This document shows, piece by piece, positions 41,015-51,528 of a stretch of 64,000 bases of DNA. Under the pieces are notes generated by a model. It did not search any database and was not told where the DNA came from. It saw nothing but the letters and a program-made list of their open reading frames with translations. Positions within the stretch are counted from its first letter, which is position 1. Each line of letters starts with the position of its first letter. The stretch is taken from NCBI GenBank assembly GCA_002381125.1, contig DFUT01000026.1:9598-73597 (forward strand), written 5' to 3'. Source of the DNA: Bacteroidales bacterium UBA4179 (GTDB lineage Bacteria > Bacteroidota > Bacteroidia > Bacteroidales > Dysgonomonadaceae). A program made the translations under genes and the position numbers.

Positions 41015-44000
41015 AGGAAAAATACATTTAAGAGTAATATTTGTTATTTGGTTTTCTGCGATTTGTGGTTTTTTGTCTGCACAAGCCACGGTTCCGCAAT
41101 CCAAAATGGAAGAGATCTACGAAGAAATCAAAACACCTTACAAATATGGTTTGGTCGTTGCTCCGACCACCAATAATTATAAGGTGGATTGCCCATCGGT
41201 ATTTCGTCAAGGCGATAAATGGTATATGACTTATCTGCTTTATGACGGCAAATCGGGGAAAGACGGAAGAGGATATGAAACATGGTTGGCCGAGAGCGAT
41301 GATTTGCTGCAATGGAAAACCTTGGGAAAAGTTCTTTCTTTTCGTGAAGAAGGTTGGGATAAAAATCAACGGGGTGGTTTTGTTGCACTGGAAGAAAATA
41401 CCTGGGGAGGCAGTTATACCCTCAACACCTTTAAGAATAAATATTGGATGACATACATTGGTGGTAACAAACCGGGCTACGAATCTACGCCTTTGAAAAT
41501 CGGATTGGCTTTTACTGAAAAGGACCCTTCCCAACCTCATGAATGGGAAAGTTTGAATAAACCGATCCTTTCGCCGGACGATAAGGATGCGCAATGGTTT
41601 GAGAAGATTACCCAGTATAAGAGCAGCGTGTTTTGGGATAGGAGCAAAACATTGGGTAAGCCTTTTGTCATGTTTTATAATGCGGCGGGGATTCATCCGG
41701 AAACAAAAGTAAAGGCTGAGAGAATAGGTATCGCTTTGTCGGATGATATGGTGCATTGGAAGCGATATGAGCATAATCCTGTTTTTTCTCACGAAGAGGG
41801 AATCACAGGCGATGCCCATATCCAGAAAATCGACGATGTATATGTGATGTTCTATTTTGGAGCTTTTCACTCATCGAGAAGATATAAAGCGTTTAACACT
41901 TTTGCCTGTTCTTATGATTTGGTTAACTGGACCGATTGGAACGGCGACGATCTTATCGTTCCCTCCAAAGATTACGATAATTTGTTTGCTCACAAATCGT
42001 CTGTCATAAAACATGATGGGATAGTTTATCATTTTTATTGTGCAGTGAATGAGCATGACCAACGTGGTATTGCCTTGGCTGTTTCCAAATCTATGGGAAG
42101 ATCGAAGGTTCGTTTTCCCGAACCGGATCAAAAAGGCAAGCGTGAAATTATTTCGCTGAACAACGATTGGTACACAGTTGCTTCAAGTGAAAATAGCAAT
42201 GAGTACGACACCTTTGTCGTTGATGATAATTGGGAAAAAGTAAATATTCCCCACAATTGGGATGATTATTCAGGCTACCGGCAACTGACACATGGCAACA
42301 AGCATGGAAATGCGTGGTACAAAAAAACCTTCTTTTTACCCGATTACGATGTCAACAAGCGTTTTTTTGTCCGATTCGATGGCGTAGGAACTTATGCGAC
42401 CGTTTTTATAAACGGCAAGAATTTGGGCCGACATCTTGGTGGAAGAACAACTTTTACCATTGACGTGACAGATGCCATAAAAAGAGGAACAGAAAACGTG
42501 ATTACCGTCAAGGCTGAACATCCTTCTTTTATTACCGACATGCCTTGGGTTTGTGGTGGCTGCTCGTCTGAATGGGGCTTTTCGGAAGGGTCTCAGCCGT
42601 TTGGAATATTTCGACCCGTGACACTGGAAATCACAGACAACATTCGAATAGAACCCTTTGGCGTTCATATTTGGAATACCGATACTTCCTACTTGCATAT
42701 TGAAACCGAGATTAAAAATTACAGTACTACACCCGAAACTTTCGAATTGGTGAGTAAGCTAAACGATGATAATGGTATTGCCGTTTTTCGGCTTTCCGAT
42801 ACCATCACGCTTCAACCGGGAGAAATTACGATAGTAAAGCAAATTAGTCCGGAGATCAAACATCCGCATTTGTGGTCGAGTGACAATCCTTATCTCTATC
42901 AGTTGGCAACTCTTATAAAAAGAGACGGTAAAACAACCGATGAGCTCACTACTCCTTGTGGGGTTCGAACAGTCAGTTGGCCTCTTCACAGAAAAGATAA
43001 TGATCCAACGTTTAGACTTAATGGGGAAAAGGTGTTTTTAAACGGGATTTGCGAATACGAACATCTGTTTGGCCAATCGCATGCTTTTTCAGAAGAACAG
43101 ATTCTCTCGCGTGTGAGACAGATAAAAGATGCAGGATTCAATGCTTTCAGAGATGCGCATCAACCTCACAATTTGCTTTATCAGCACTATTGGGATAAAA
43201 CCGGTATTTTGTGGTGGCCACAATTTTCCGCTCATATTTGGTACGATACTCCGGAATTCAGAAATAATTTTAAAAAATTGCTTTGTCAATGGGTCAAAGA
43301 AAGGCGCAATTCTCCTTCCGTTATCATGTGGGGATTACAGAACGAAAGTGTTTTACCCAAAGAATTTGCCGAAGAATGTGTTGAAATTATTCGAGAGATG
43401 GATCCTACGGCTTGTGATCAGCGAATCATAACCACCTGTAATGGTGGAGAGGGAACAGATTGGAATGTACCTCAGAATTGGTCTGGGACCTATGGTGGCG
43501 ACCCCGACAAGTATGCTGATGAGCTTAAGAAACAGTTGTTGAATGGCGAATACGGAGCTTGGCGTTCCATTGATTTGCATTCAGAAGGTGATTTTGCCCC
43601 ACAGGGCATATGGAGCGAAGAAAAGATGTGTTTGCTGCTGGAAAAAAAGATTCGTTTGGCTGAATCGGTAAAAGATAGTTGTTGTGGACATTTTTTATGG
43701 CTTTTTAATTCGCATGACAATCCCGGAAGAAAACAACCTGATGAAGGGTATCGCATTATTGATAAAATAGGTCCTGTCAATTATAAAGGTCTGTTAACCT
43801 CTTGGGGGGAACCGGTAGATGCTTATTATATGTACAGGGCAAATTACGTGTCATCTAAAAAAGATCCGATGGTGTATATTGCATCTCATACATGGCCTGA
43901 TCGTTGGGAGACTCCAGGCATGAAAAGCGGGATCAGGGTTTATTCAAATTGCGATGAAGTGGAATTGTTTAACGATGTGCAATCGGAATCGCTGGGGAGA

Positions 44001-45218
44001 TTGGGAAAAGGGCCGATCGGCACTCATTTCGAGTGGAATAATGTAAACATTAAATATAATGTGCTTCATGTTGTAGGATATGTGGATGGAAAACCTGTGG
44101 CGGAAGATTGTATCGTATTGGATCATTTACCAAGATCCCCTAATTTCGATCGGTTTTATCAGGATTTGAAACCTTTGTTGATGTCTCATGAAGAGTATCA
44201 GTATATCTATCGGGTAAATTGTGGTGGAGATCTGTATGTAGATCATTATGGACAAAGATGGGAAGCCGACAGAGCAAAAAAAGAAGGTCTTATTTGGGGG
44301 TCTATTTCATGGACTGACGATTATGAAGAAATCATTCCTTATCAAGCTAGTCAGCGTTATACTAACACTCCAATAAAAGGAACGAAAGATTGGGATTTAT
44401 TTGGTACTTTCCGCTACGGAAGGCATAAGTTGAGCTACGAATTTCCATTGCCCGACGGAGAATATCGAGTAGAGCTTTATTTTGTGGAACCCTGGTATGG
44501 AACGGGCGGAAACGTCGATTGTGAAGGATATCGAATTTTTGATGTTGCTATCAACGATTCGGTTTATATCGATGATCTGGATATCTGGGCTGAAGCAGGA
44601 CATAATGTTGCATTCAAACAGGTTATACTGGCCAAAGTCGAAGGAGGATCGATGAAAATATCGTTTCCCGAAGTCAAAGCAGGGCAGGCTGTGATTTCGG
44701 CTATAGCCATCGGTACCAAAAATAACGATATTCAACCTCAGATTCCAACCTCTTCGATTGACTGGTCATGGAAAAATATAGAAAAGGTGGTCAAAACACC
44801 TTTGGAAGTTTTGCCTGAAGGAAAAGAGACACGGCCTACCACAATCTATCGGGCAGAACAAGCCAAAGTAAATGGTCGTTACAAAGAAAAAATAGTTAAG
44901 GATCAAACATTTATTGTCTTTCTGGATAACGAACAGGGAAGCATTGAATGGGATATTTCGGTAGGTGTTGCCAATAAATATGTACTGAGATTTGATTTTA
45001 TGAATATAAATGATCATCCAATTGACATAAAAATCAAAATTACAGATTCAGATGGTATCGTACATAAGGAGGATACTATTACTTTTCCTGTAGCCAACGA
45101 AAAAAGAAGAACGTTGAGTACAGACACCGGTGGATACATCAATGCGGGACATTATAAGGTGCAACTTTCGTCAGAGAATATGAATGGTTTATGGTTGGGT
45201 GATTTAACGGTTCAATGA
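41007..45218 (+). CDS. Multidomain exported enzyme: five-bladed propeller, GH2 and malectin-like domains
   Basis: The 1403-residue protein has a signal peptide (FVIWFSAICGFLSAQ), then a propeller of the GH43/GH32/GH137 shape at about residues 40-370 (SVFRQGDKWYMTYLLYDG, GDAHIQKIDDVYVMFYF). A full GH2 module follows, with sugar-binding, immunoglobulin-like and TIM-barrel parts. In GH2 the acid/base is E780 (GLQNES) and the nucleophile E848 (NGEYGAW). A malectin-like domain comes at about 1090-1230 and a C-terminal beta domain ends the protein. This order recalls B. thetaiotaomicron BT0996 (GH137+GH2) of rhamnogalacturonan II breakdown. Two catalytic activities are likely. It overlaps the activation gene by 8 bases. 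Confidence 0.8.
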   Translation: MNKGKIHLRVIFVIWFSAICGFLSAQATVPQSKMEEIYEEIKTPYKYGLVVAPTTNNYKVDCPSVFRQGDKWYMTYLLYDGKSGKDGRGYETWLAESDDLLQWKTLGKVLSFREEGWDKNQRGGFVALEENTWGGSYTLNTFKNKYWMTYIGGNKPGYESTPLKIGLAFTEKDPSQPHEWESLNKPILSPDDKDAQWFEKITQYKSSVFWDRSKTLGKPFVMFYNAAGIHPETKVKAERIGIALSDDMVHWKRYEHNPVFSHEEGITGDAHIQKIDDVYVMFYFGAFHSSRRYKAFNTFACSYDLVNWTDWNGDDLIVPSKDYDNLFAHKSSVIKHDGIVYHFYCAVNEHDQRGIALAVSKSMGRSKVRFPEPDQKGKREIISLNNDWYTVASSENSNEYDTFVVDDNWEKVNIPHNWDDYSGYRQLTHGNKHGNAWYKKTFFLPDYDVNKRFFVRFDGVGTYATVFINGKNLGRHLGGRTTFTIDVTDAIKRGTENVITVKAEHPSFITDMPWVCGGCSSEWGFSEGSQPFGIFRPVTLEITDNIRIEPFGVHIWNTDTSYLHIETEIKNYSTTPETFELVSKLNDDNGIAVFRLSDTITLQPGEITIVKQISPEIKHPHLWSSDNPYLYQLATLIKRDGKTTDELTTPCGVRTVSWPLHRKDNDPTFRLNGEKVFLNGICEYEHLFGQSHAFSEEQILSRVRQIKDAGFNAFRDAHQPHNLLYQHYWDKTGILWWPQFSAHIWYDTPEFRNNFKKLLCQWVKERRNSPSVIMWGLQNESVLPKEFAEECVEIIREMDPTACDQRIITTCNGGEGTDWNVPQNWSGTYGGDPDKYADELKKQLLNGEYGAWRSIDLHSEGDFAPQGIWSEEKMCLLLEKKIRLAESVKDSCCGHFLWLFNSHDNPGRKQPDEGYRIIDKIGPVNYKGLLTSWGEPVDAYYMYRANYVSSKKDPMVYIASHTWPDRWETPGMKSGIRVYSNCDEVELFNDVQSESLGRLGKGPIGTHFEWNNVNIKYNVLHVVGYVDGKPVAEDCIVLDHLPRSPNFDRFYQDLKPLLMSHEEYQYIYRVNCGGDLYVDHYGQRWEADRAKKEGLIWGSISWTDDYEEIIPYQASQRYTNTPIKGTKDWDLFGTFRYGRHKLSYEFPLPDGEYRVELYFVEPWYGTGGNVDCEGYRIFDVAINDSVYIDDLDIWAEAGHNVAFKQVILAKVEGGSMKISFPEVKAGQAVISAIAIGTKNNDIQPQIPTSSIDWSWKNIEKVVKTPLEVLPEGKETRPTTIYRAEQAKVNGRYKEKIVKDQTFIVFLDNEQGSIEWDISVGVANKYVLRFDFMNINDHPIDIKIKITDSDGIVHKEDTITFPVANEKRRTLSTDTGGYINAGHYKVQLSSENMNGLWLGDLTVQ

Positions 45219-45287
45219 ATAACAGAAAAATTAAATTTGAGAAAGATGATAACATGGATAACGGCTTATTTATTTAAATTAGGGGAG

Positions 45288-48200
45288 ATGAAAAGATGGT
45301 ATTTTGTTGTGTTTTTTTCTGCTATTTTTTTTAAAATGGCGGGACAGAACAACGTGTGGGAAAATCAGCATGTTTTTCAGATTAATCAAGAACCGGCGCG
45401 TTCATCTTTCATTCCTTTTTGTGATATTGAGAATGATCGAGTCCTTTCTTTGGATGGGATATGGAAATTCAATTGGGTTGCGACTCCCGAAAATTGCCCT
45501 GTCGATTTTTATAAAACCGATTTCGACGATTCGCAGTGGGTTGATTTTCTCGTTCCGGCAAATTGGGAAGTCAATGGCTTTGGAACCCCCATCTATGTTA
45601 GTGCGGGATACCCATTTAAAATACAACCTCCGCTAGTAACGGTAGAACCCAGGTATACCTATACAACGTTTAAAGAGAGAAATCCCGTGGGGTCTTATCG
45701 TCGATCTTTTGTACTTCCAAAAGCATGGGATCATAAAGAGGTTTTTATTTACTTCGAAGGGGTTCAAAGTGCATTTCATGTATGGGTAAACAATCAAGAG
45801 GTTGGATACGGTCAGGGAAGTATGAAACCATCTGAATTCAGGATAACACCTTATTTGAAGGAGGGAGAAAATCAAATTGCCGTGAAAGTGTATAAATTTT
45901 CTGATGGCAGTTATCTCGAGGATCAGGATATGTGGCGTTTCGGGGGTATTCCCCGATCTATTTATTTGTATGCCACAGAGGACATTCGCATTCGGGATTA
46001 TGCCGTACGCACGATTTTGGACGAGAAGTATGAAGATGCTGTTTTGCAGATCGATCCCAAAATTGCTGTTTACGGAATGCAGGAAGGGAAAGGTTATACT
46101 GTACAGGCTCAGTTATATGATGAGAACGGAAATCCCATGTTTACTGAAAATCTCAAGCAGGAGGTTGAACCGATACTAAATCTCAATTATCGGGCTTCTA
46201 TTATGAATGATCGTTATCCACAAAGAGGGAAACGCAAATTTGCTTGGTTGGAGGCTAAGGTGAGGAATCCTAAGAAATGGACAGCAGAAACGCCATATTT
46301 ATATACGTTACGGTTGACGCTGAATGATTCTACGGGAAAAATAGTCGAACAGATTTCATCTAAAATCGGTTTTAGAAGTATCGAAATAAAAAATGGATCG
46401 TTTTTGGTTAACGGAAAACCGGTGCGATTCAGGGGAGTAAACCGGCATGAGCATGATCCTTATACAGCAAAGGTCATGACAGAGGAACGCATGGTTCAGG
46501 ATATTGTTTTGATGAAGCAGGCAAATATCAATGCCGTTCGTACGTCGCATTACCCGAATGTTGCCCGCTGGTATGAACTTTGCAACGAATATGGTCTTTA
46601 CGTGATGGATGAGGCAAATATCGAAACTCACGGCGTGCGAGGAATGTTGGCCAGTGATCCTGAATGGACATCGGCATTCATGGATCGAGCAATTTGTATG
46701 GCCATCCGCGATAAGAATCATCCTTCGGTAATTTGCTGGTCGATGGGAAACGAGTCGGGTTACGGATTTAATTTTGCAGCTATATCGGCATGGCTTAAGG
46801 ATTATGACCCTACCCGCCCCGTTCATTATGAAGGGGCACAGGATAGTATCAGGGATCCTGAAACAGTAGATATCATCAGCAGGTTTTATCCTCGGGTACA
46901 AAAAGAATATCTTAATCCCAATATTTCTGAAGAAGAGGATAAAGAAAGACCCGAAAATGCCCGATGGGTGCGATTGCTTGATATTGCGATGAGAACAAAT
47001 GACGATCGTCCTGTTTTAACCAGCGAATACGCACATTGCATGGGGAATGCACTTGGAAATTTAAAAGAATATTGGGATGAAATTTATAGTCATCCTCGCA
47101 TGTTGGGCGGTTTTATTTGGGATTGGTCCGATCAAGGGATTTATCTCGAGGCGCCAAACGGGAAAACAAAAGTAGCCTATGGTGGTGATTTTGGCGATGT
47201 GCCAAATTCGAAAAATTTTTGTCTCAATGGCATCTTATTTTCCAACAGAGAACTATCGCCTAAATATTGGGAAGTAAAAAAAGTCTACCAGCCCATTTTT
47301 ATCGAAATGAAAGATGAGGCTGCCTTGAGGTTGAAAATCACCAATTGCCATCATCATATTGATCTGTCATGCTACAAGATGCTTTGGGATATTGTCGTTG
47401 AAGGTGAAAAAACAGAAAGTGGCGAAATAGCGGTTCCTTCCATTTTGCCGGGTGAAGCAGCGTATTTGGATATTCGGCCCAAGAAAGTACTTCCTCAAAA
47501 AGGCGATATTCGGCTCACAGTGCGTTTTGTCTTAAAAAAAGCTGAGAAATGGGCAAAGGCCGGATTTGAAGTGGCCAATGAACAGTTTTGTCTGAGAAAT
47601 GGTCTTTTAGATCGAGAAAAAAAGATAAAATCCGACACAAAAAATGATCTTACGACATGGGTCGATGATGAGATTTTATCAATAGAAGGTAAGGATTTTT
47701 CTCTCAAATGGAATTTGATGACCGGAAATGCAGTATCGTTAATCTATCATGATAGGGAAATATTTGCCTTTCCGGCAGGTTTGCCTTCGCAATTTTTCTT
47801 GCAGGCATTTCGTGCGCCAACCGATAACGATAGGGGATTTGGGAATTGGCTTGCTGATGATTGGGAAAAGCATGGCATGGCTCATCCTGAAAGAACAAAA
47901 AAATGGATAGAATGGGGGAGAAATCCTGACGCGTCTGTGTGGATTCGTGTTGTTACGGGAAATAGGTATGCAAAAGGGAGTATCGAAAACAATGCTTGCT
48001 ATACTGTTTTTGGTGACGGCAGCATTGATGCCGATTTTGAATTTGTCCCTGAAGGTGAATTACCCGAATTGCCACGGTTGGGCATTGTTATAATATTGGA
48101 CAAATGGTTGGAATATTTTTCGTGGTATGGACGAGGTCCTCACGAGAATTATCCCGATAGAAAAACTTCAGCTTCTATCGGCTTGTGGAATTCTACTGTT

Positions 48201-48554
48201 TCTGAACAGTTGGTAAATTATCCTTTTCCTCAAGAAAGTGGAAACAAGGAAGAGGTTCAGGTACTTACGCTTACCGATCGTAATGGGAAAGGTATTCGTA
48301 TAGAAGCCCTCGATAAACCTTTTTGCGTTTCGGCGTTGCACTATACGGCGACCGATTTGGCAACAACCTCTCATAATTGCGATCTCGAACCTCGTTCGGA
48401 AACGATTCTATCGATAGATGTCCAACAATTGGGATTGGGAAATAGCAGTTGTGGTCCGGGCGTTTTGAAATGCTACTCTATAGAAAAGAAAAAGCATACG
48501 CTGCATTTCAGAATGTCACCCGTTACCCGTCCTTTGTTGCCCGGTATGTTATAG
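45288..48554 (+). CDS. LacZ-type GH2 beta-galactosidase-like exported enzyme
   Basis: The protein (1088 residues from the ATG at 45288) has the LacZ-type layout: sugar-binding domain, GH2 barrel and a Bgal small-chain C-terminus (QFFLQAFRAPTDNDRGFGNW). Acid/base is E489 (MGNESG) and nucleophile E580 (SEYAHCMGN), the LacZ signature. I prefer the ATG at 45288 (MKRWYFVVFFSAIFFKMAGQ), which gives a good signal peptide; an ATG at 45246 and a TTG at 45237 are alternatives. It lies 69 bases after the preceding stop. Galactose or a galactoside of the target glycan is the likely product. Confidence 0.88.
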   Translation: MKRWYFVVFFSAIFFKMAGQNNVWENQHVFQINQEPARSSFIPFCDIENDRVLSLDGIWKFNWVATPENCPVDFYKTDFDDSQWVDFLVPANWEVNGFGTPIYVSAGYPFKIQPPLVTVEPRYTYTTFKERNPVGSYRRSFVLPKAWDHKEVFIYFEGVQSAFHVWVNNQEVGYGQGSMKPSEFRITPYLKEGENQIAVKVYKFSDGSYLEDQDMWRFGGIPRSIYLYATEDIRIRDYAVRTILDEKYEDAVLQIDPKIAVYGMQEGKGYTVQAQLYDENGNPMFTENLKQEVEPILNLNYRASIMNDRYPQRGKRKFAWLEAKVRNPKKWTAETPYLYTLRLTLNDSTGKIVEQISSKIGFRSIEIKNGSFLVNGKPVRFRGVNRHEHDPYTAKVMTEERMVQDIVLMKQANINAVRTSHYPNVARWYELCNEYGLYVMDEANIETHGVRGMLASDPEWTSAFMDRAICMAIRDKNHPSVICWSMGNESGYGFNFAAISAWLKDYDPTRPVHYEGAQDSIRDPETVDIISRFYPRVQKEYLNPNISEEEDKERPENARWVRLLDIAMRTNDDRPVLTSEYAHCMGNALGNLKEYWDEIYSHPRMLGGFIWDWSDQGIYLEAPNGKTKVAYGGDFGDVPNSKNFCLNGILFSNRELSPKYWEVKKVYQPIFIEMKDEAALRLKITNCHHHIDLSCYKMLWDIVVEGEKTESGEIAVPSILPGEAAYLDIRPKKVLPQKGDIRLTVRFVLKKAEKWAKAGFEVANEQFCLRNGLLDREKKIKSDTKNDLTTWVDDEILSIEGKDFSLKWNLMTGNAVSLIYHDREIFAFPAGLPSQFFLQAFRAPTDNDRGFGNWLADDWEKHGMAHPERTKKWIEWGRNPDASVWIRVVTGNRYAKGSIENNACYTVFGDGSIDADFEFVPEGELPELPRLGIVIILDKWLEYFSWYGRGPHENYPDRKTSASIGLWNSTVSEQLVNYPFPQESGNKEEVQVLTLTDRNGKGIRIEALDKPFCVSALHYTATDLATTSHNCDLEPRSETILSIDVQQLGLGNSSCGPGVLKCYSIEKKKHTLHFRMSPVTRPLLPGML

Positions 48555-48628
48555 TTCGATCTGTAGTAGCAGGGGGGATCGGGTACAAATTTGTGCGTGG
48601 AGCGTCTTTATAAGTTACGAAAGGAGCA

Positions 48629-51520
48629 ATGATGAAACAAGAAAAAATGAGATATAAAAGCTTATGCATGCTTTTGGCTGCTGTTATTTTTGGTGCGAAA
48701 GCACAACAAGAGGCAACACCTACGACCATTACCCATTATCTTTCGGGTAAAGGTGCTGAAGATGCTGTATATTGGGATTTTTATTGTACTGAAGGACTGA
48801 ATGCCGGTAAATGGACAAAAATTAAAGTACCGTCTTGCTGGGAAACACAAGGATTCGGACAATTTCAGTATGGTATTGAATTTTACGGAAAGCCTTTTCC
48901 GGAAGGCATAGCCAAAGAAGAGGGAAGATATAAATATGAATTTGATGTGCCTCAGGTATGGAGAAATCATGCTGTTCATCTGGTATTTGAAGGATCCATG
49001 ACAGATACCGAGGTTAAGGTGAACGGCTTGAAAGCGGGTGAAAAACATCAGGGAGGATTTTATCGGTTTTCTTACGATGTTACGGATCTTTTGAAATTTG
49101 GGAAGAAGAATCTGTTGGAAGTTACGGTGAAAAAAGAATCAGAGAATGCAAGTGTCAATTTGGCTGAACGTCGGGCAGATTATTGGAACTTTGGCGGAAT
49201 TTTCCGTCCGGTGTTTCTTGAAATTAAACCGGTAATTCATATCGACAGGGTTGCTATTGATGCCAAGGCCGATGGTTCGTTTTATACTATTTGTTATTTA
49301 GGCAATGCTGCTTCAGAAAATTTAAGTGTAAAGACAGAAATTTTTGATCGAAAAGATAATAAAGTGGCAGAGGGTGCCCTTCCCATAAAAAAAGGAAGCG
49401 ATTGGGCGATAATTTCACTGAATGTAGATCAGGTCGATTTATGGACGGCTGAGACACCAAACCTGTATTCTGCCCGATTTACCTTAAGAGATGAAAATGG
49501 TAAACCGCTCCATCAAATCATCGAAAAATTCGGATTCAGGACAGTAGAAGTCAAGGAAAGCGATGGTCTTTACATTAACGGTGTTAGGGTAAATATCAGA
49601 GGAGTAAATCGACATAGTTTCCGTCCGGAAACCGGGAGGACCTTGGATCGTAACAAAAATTATGAGGATGTTCGTTTGATTAAGGAGATGAACATGAACG
49701 CCGTCCGTTTGTCGCATTATCCTCCCGATCCCGATTTTTTGGAAGCCTGTGATGAGTTGGGGCTCTATGTAATGAATGAATTGGGAGGATGGCATGGGAA
49801 ATACGATACGCCCACAGGGAAAAAACTGGTGAAAGAAATGGTTACGCGCGATGTGAATCATCCTTCGATTATCTGGTGGAGTAATGGAAACGAAAAGGGA
49901 TGGAATACTGCTCTTGACGTTGAATTTTATCGGTGGGATTTGCAAAAACGTCCTGTTCTTCATCCACAGGGAAATTTCGGAGGGTTTGAAACCATGCACT
50001 ACCGTTCTTACGGAGAAACCCAGGAATATATGCGCTTTCCGCAAATTTTTATGCCTACCGAATTTCTTCACGGATTATATGACGGTGGTTTGGGTGCCGG
50101 TTTGTATGACTATTGGGAAATCATGCGTACGCACCCTCGTTGCGCCGGTGGTTTTTTATGGGTTTTTGCTGACGAAGGCGTAAAAAGGGTTGATTTGGAT
50201 GGGCATATCGATACGCGCGGCAATTATGGGGCCGATGGCATAGTGGGGCCTCATCACGAAAGAGAGGGGAGTTTTTACGCCATAAAAGAAATATGGTCGC
50301 CCGTGCAGATCATGAACGATAAAATCGATCGGGATTTTGATGGTAATTTTATCGTTGAAAACCGCTATGATTTTCTTTCGCTCAATACTTGTTTTTTTAC
50401 GTGGGAACAGGTTTCGTTTCCTTCTTCATTAAGTTTGGATGGGAAGAAAAAGATACTGAAAAAAGGAGAAGTAAAAGGAAGCAACATCGCTCCGCATAAA
50501 AAAGGCATCTTGCATATCGATATGCCTGCTTTTTCGGATGATGTGAACGGTTTATTTCTGACGGCAAAAGATGTTTATGGACATGAGTTGTGGCGCTGGA
50601 GTTGGAAAATCGATGAAAAAAATGTTTATAAGAAAAACAACGATGAAAAGAAAGCTGCAGTGAAAAAAAACGCACCCACTTATGAAGAAGATGCCGATCA
50701 CATAAAAGTGAAGGTAGGTAATAAAAGTTATGTTTATGACAAAAAAGACGGCTTCCTGAAGCATGTGACGGTAAATGACCGGAAAATATCTTTTGGAAAT
50801 GGGCCTCGATTTGTTGCAGCTCGGAGAGCGGATAGGTCGTTGGATCAGTTTTTTAACCATGATGATCCCGATGCCAAGAAGCTGGATAGAACCTATAAGG
50901 ATTTTGTCGATTTGGCCGTTGTGGACAGCATATTTATTCGAGAAGACAAAAATCGGTTAACGGTGAACATTGTTTACAAATTGGGCAACATGCAGAGATC
51001 GACATGGACGGTACATTCGGATGGCTTACTGGAATTGACATATGTTTATCGTTTTGATGCGGTGGTTGATTTGATGGGTATCCGATTCGATTACCCTGAA
51101 GACAAGGTGATCGGAAAGCGTTGGTTGGGTGATGGTCCCTATAGGGTTTGGCAGAACAGGATTCATGGTGTAACCTATGATGTTTGGGAAAACGAATATA
51201 ATGATCCGGTGCCGGCTGAATCGTTCGATTACCCCGAATTTAAAGGATATTTTTCCAATTGTTCCTGGATGGAAATCATCACTCAAGAGGGAACGATATC
51301 GATAGTTAACGAAACACCGGATGCTTATATTGGCATTTATCAACCTCGCGATGGGAGAGATGCGCTTTTATACACTTTGCCTGAAACCGGAATTTCCGTG
51401 ATGGATGTGATACCGCCGGTTAGAAATAAAGTCAATGCAACTGATTTGATAGGGCCTTCTTCCCAACCTAAATGGGTGAGAGGTGAAAAAGGGGGAAAAC
51501 TTGTTTTTTGTTTCCAATAA
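48629..51520 (+). CDS. Exported family 2 glycoside hydrolase
   Basis: The 963-residue GH2 enzyme has a signal peptide (CMLLAAVIFGAKAQ), the usual jelly-roll and immunoglobulin-like domains, and a TIM barrel with acid/base E422 (GNEKGW) and probable nucleophile E478 (PTEFLHG). The C-terminal third is a long beta domain with a Lys-rich linker around residues 670-690. An AAGGAG ribosome-binding site precedes the ATG. The sugar is not obvious; beta-galactose, beta-glucuronate or arabinopyranose are all GH2 options. Confidence 0.85.
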   Translation: MMKQEKMRYKSLCMLLAAVIFGAKAQQEATPTTITHYLSGKGAEDAVYWDFYCTEGLNAGKWTKIKVPSCWETQGFGQFQYGIEFYGKPFPEGIAKEEGRYKYEFDVPQVWRNHAVHLVFEGSMTDTEVKVNGLKAGEKHQGGFYRFSYDVTDLLKFGKKNLLEVTVKKESENASVNLAERRADYWNFGGIFRPVFLEIKPVIHIDRVAIDAKADGSFYTICYLGNAASENLSVKTEIFDRKDNKVAEGALPIKKGSDWAIISLNVDQVDLWTAETPNLYSARFTLRDENGKPLHQIIEKFGFRTVEVKESDGLYINGVRVNIRGVNRHSFRPETGRTLDRNKNYEDVRLIKEMNMNAVRLSHYPPDPDFLEACDELGLYVMNELGGWHGKYDTPTGKKLVKEMVTRDVNHPSIIWWSNGNEKGWNTALDVEFYRWDLQKRPVLHPQGNFGGFETMHYRSYGETQEYMRFPQIFMPTEFLHGLYDGGLGAGLYDYWEIMRTHPRCAGGFLWVFADEGVKRVDLDGHIDTRGNYGADGIVGPHHEREGSFYAIKEIWSPVQIMNDKIDRDFDGNFIVENRYDFLSLNTCFFTWEQVSFPSSLSLDGKKKILKKGEVKGSNIAPHKKGILHIDMPAFSDDVNGLFLTAKDVYGHELWRWSWKIDEKNVYKKNNDEKKAAVKKNAPTYEEDADHIKVKVGNKSYVYDKKDGFLKHVTVNDRKISFGNGPRFVAARRADRSLDQFFNHDDPDAKKLDRTYKDFVDLAVVDSIFIREDKNRLTVNIVYKLGNMQRSTWTVHSDGLLELTYVYRFDAVVDLMGIRFDYPEDKVIGKRWLGDGPYRVWQNRIHGVTYDVWENEYNDPVPAESFDYPEFKGYFSNCSWMEIITQEGTISIVNETPDAYIGIYQPRDGRDALLYTLPETGISVMDVIPPVRNKVNATDLIGPSSQPKWVRGEKGGKLVFCFQ

Positions 51521-51528
51521 ATAAGGGT

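Noticed and set aside
41028..41870. A 280-residue minus-strand open frame inside the propeller-GH2 gene
   Set aside because: It is a shadow of a well-supported plus-strand gene with domain motifs. The minus frame has no recognisable family and no ribosome-binding site.
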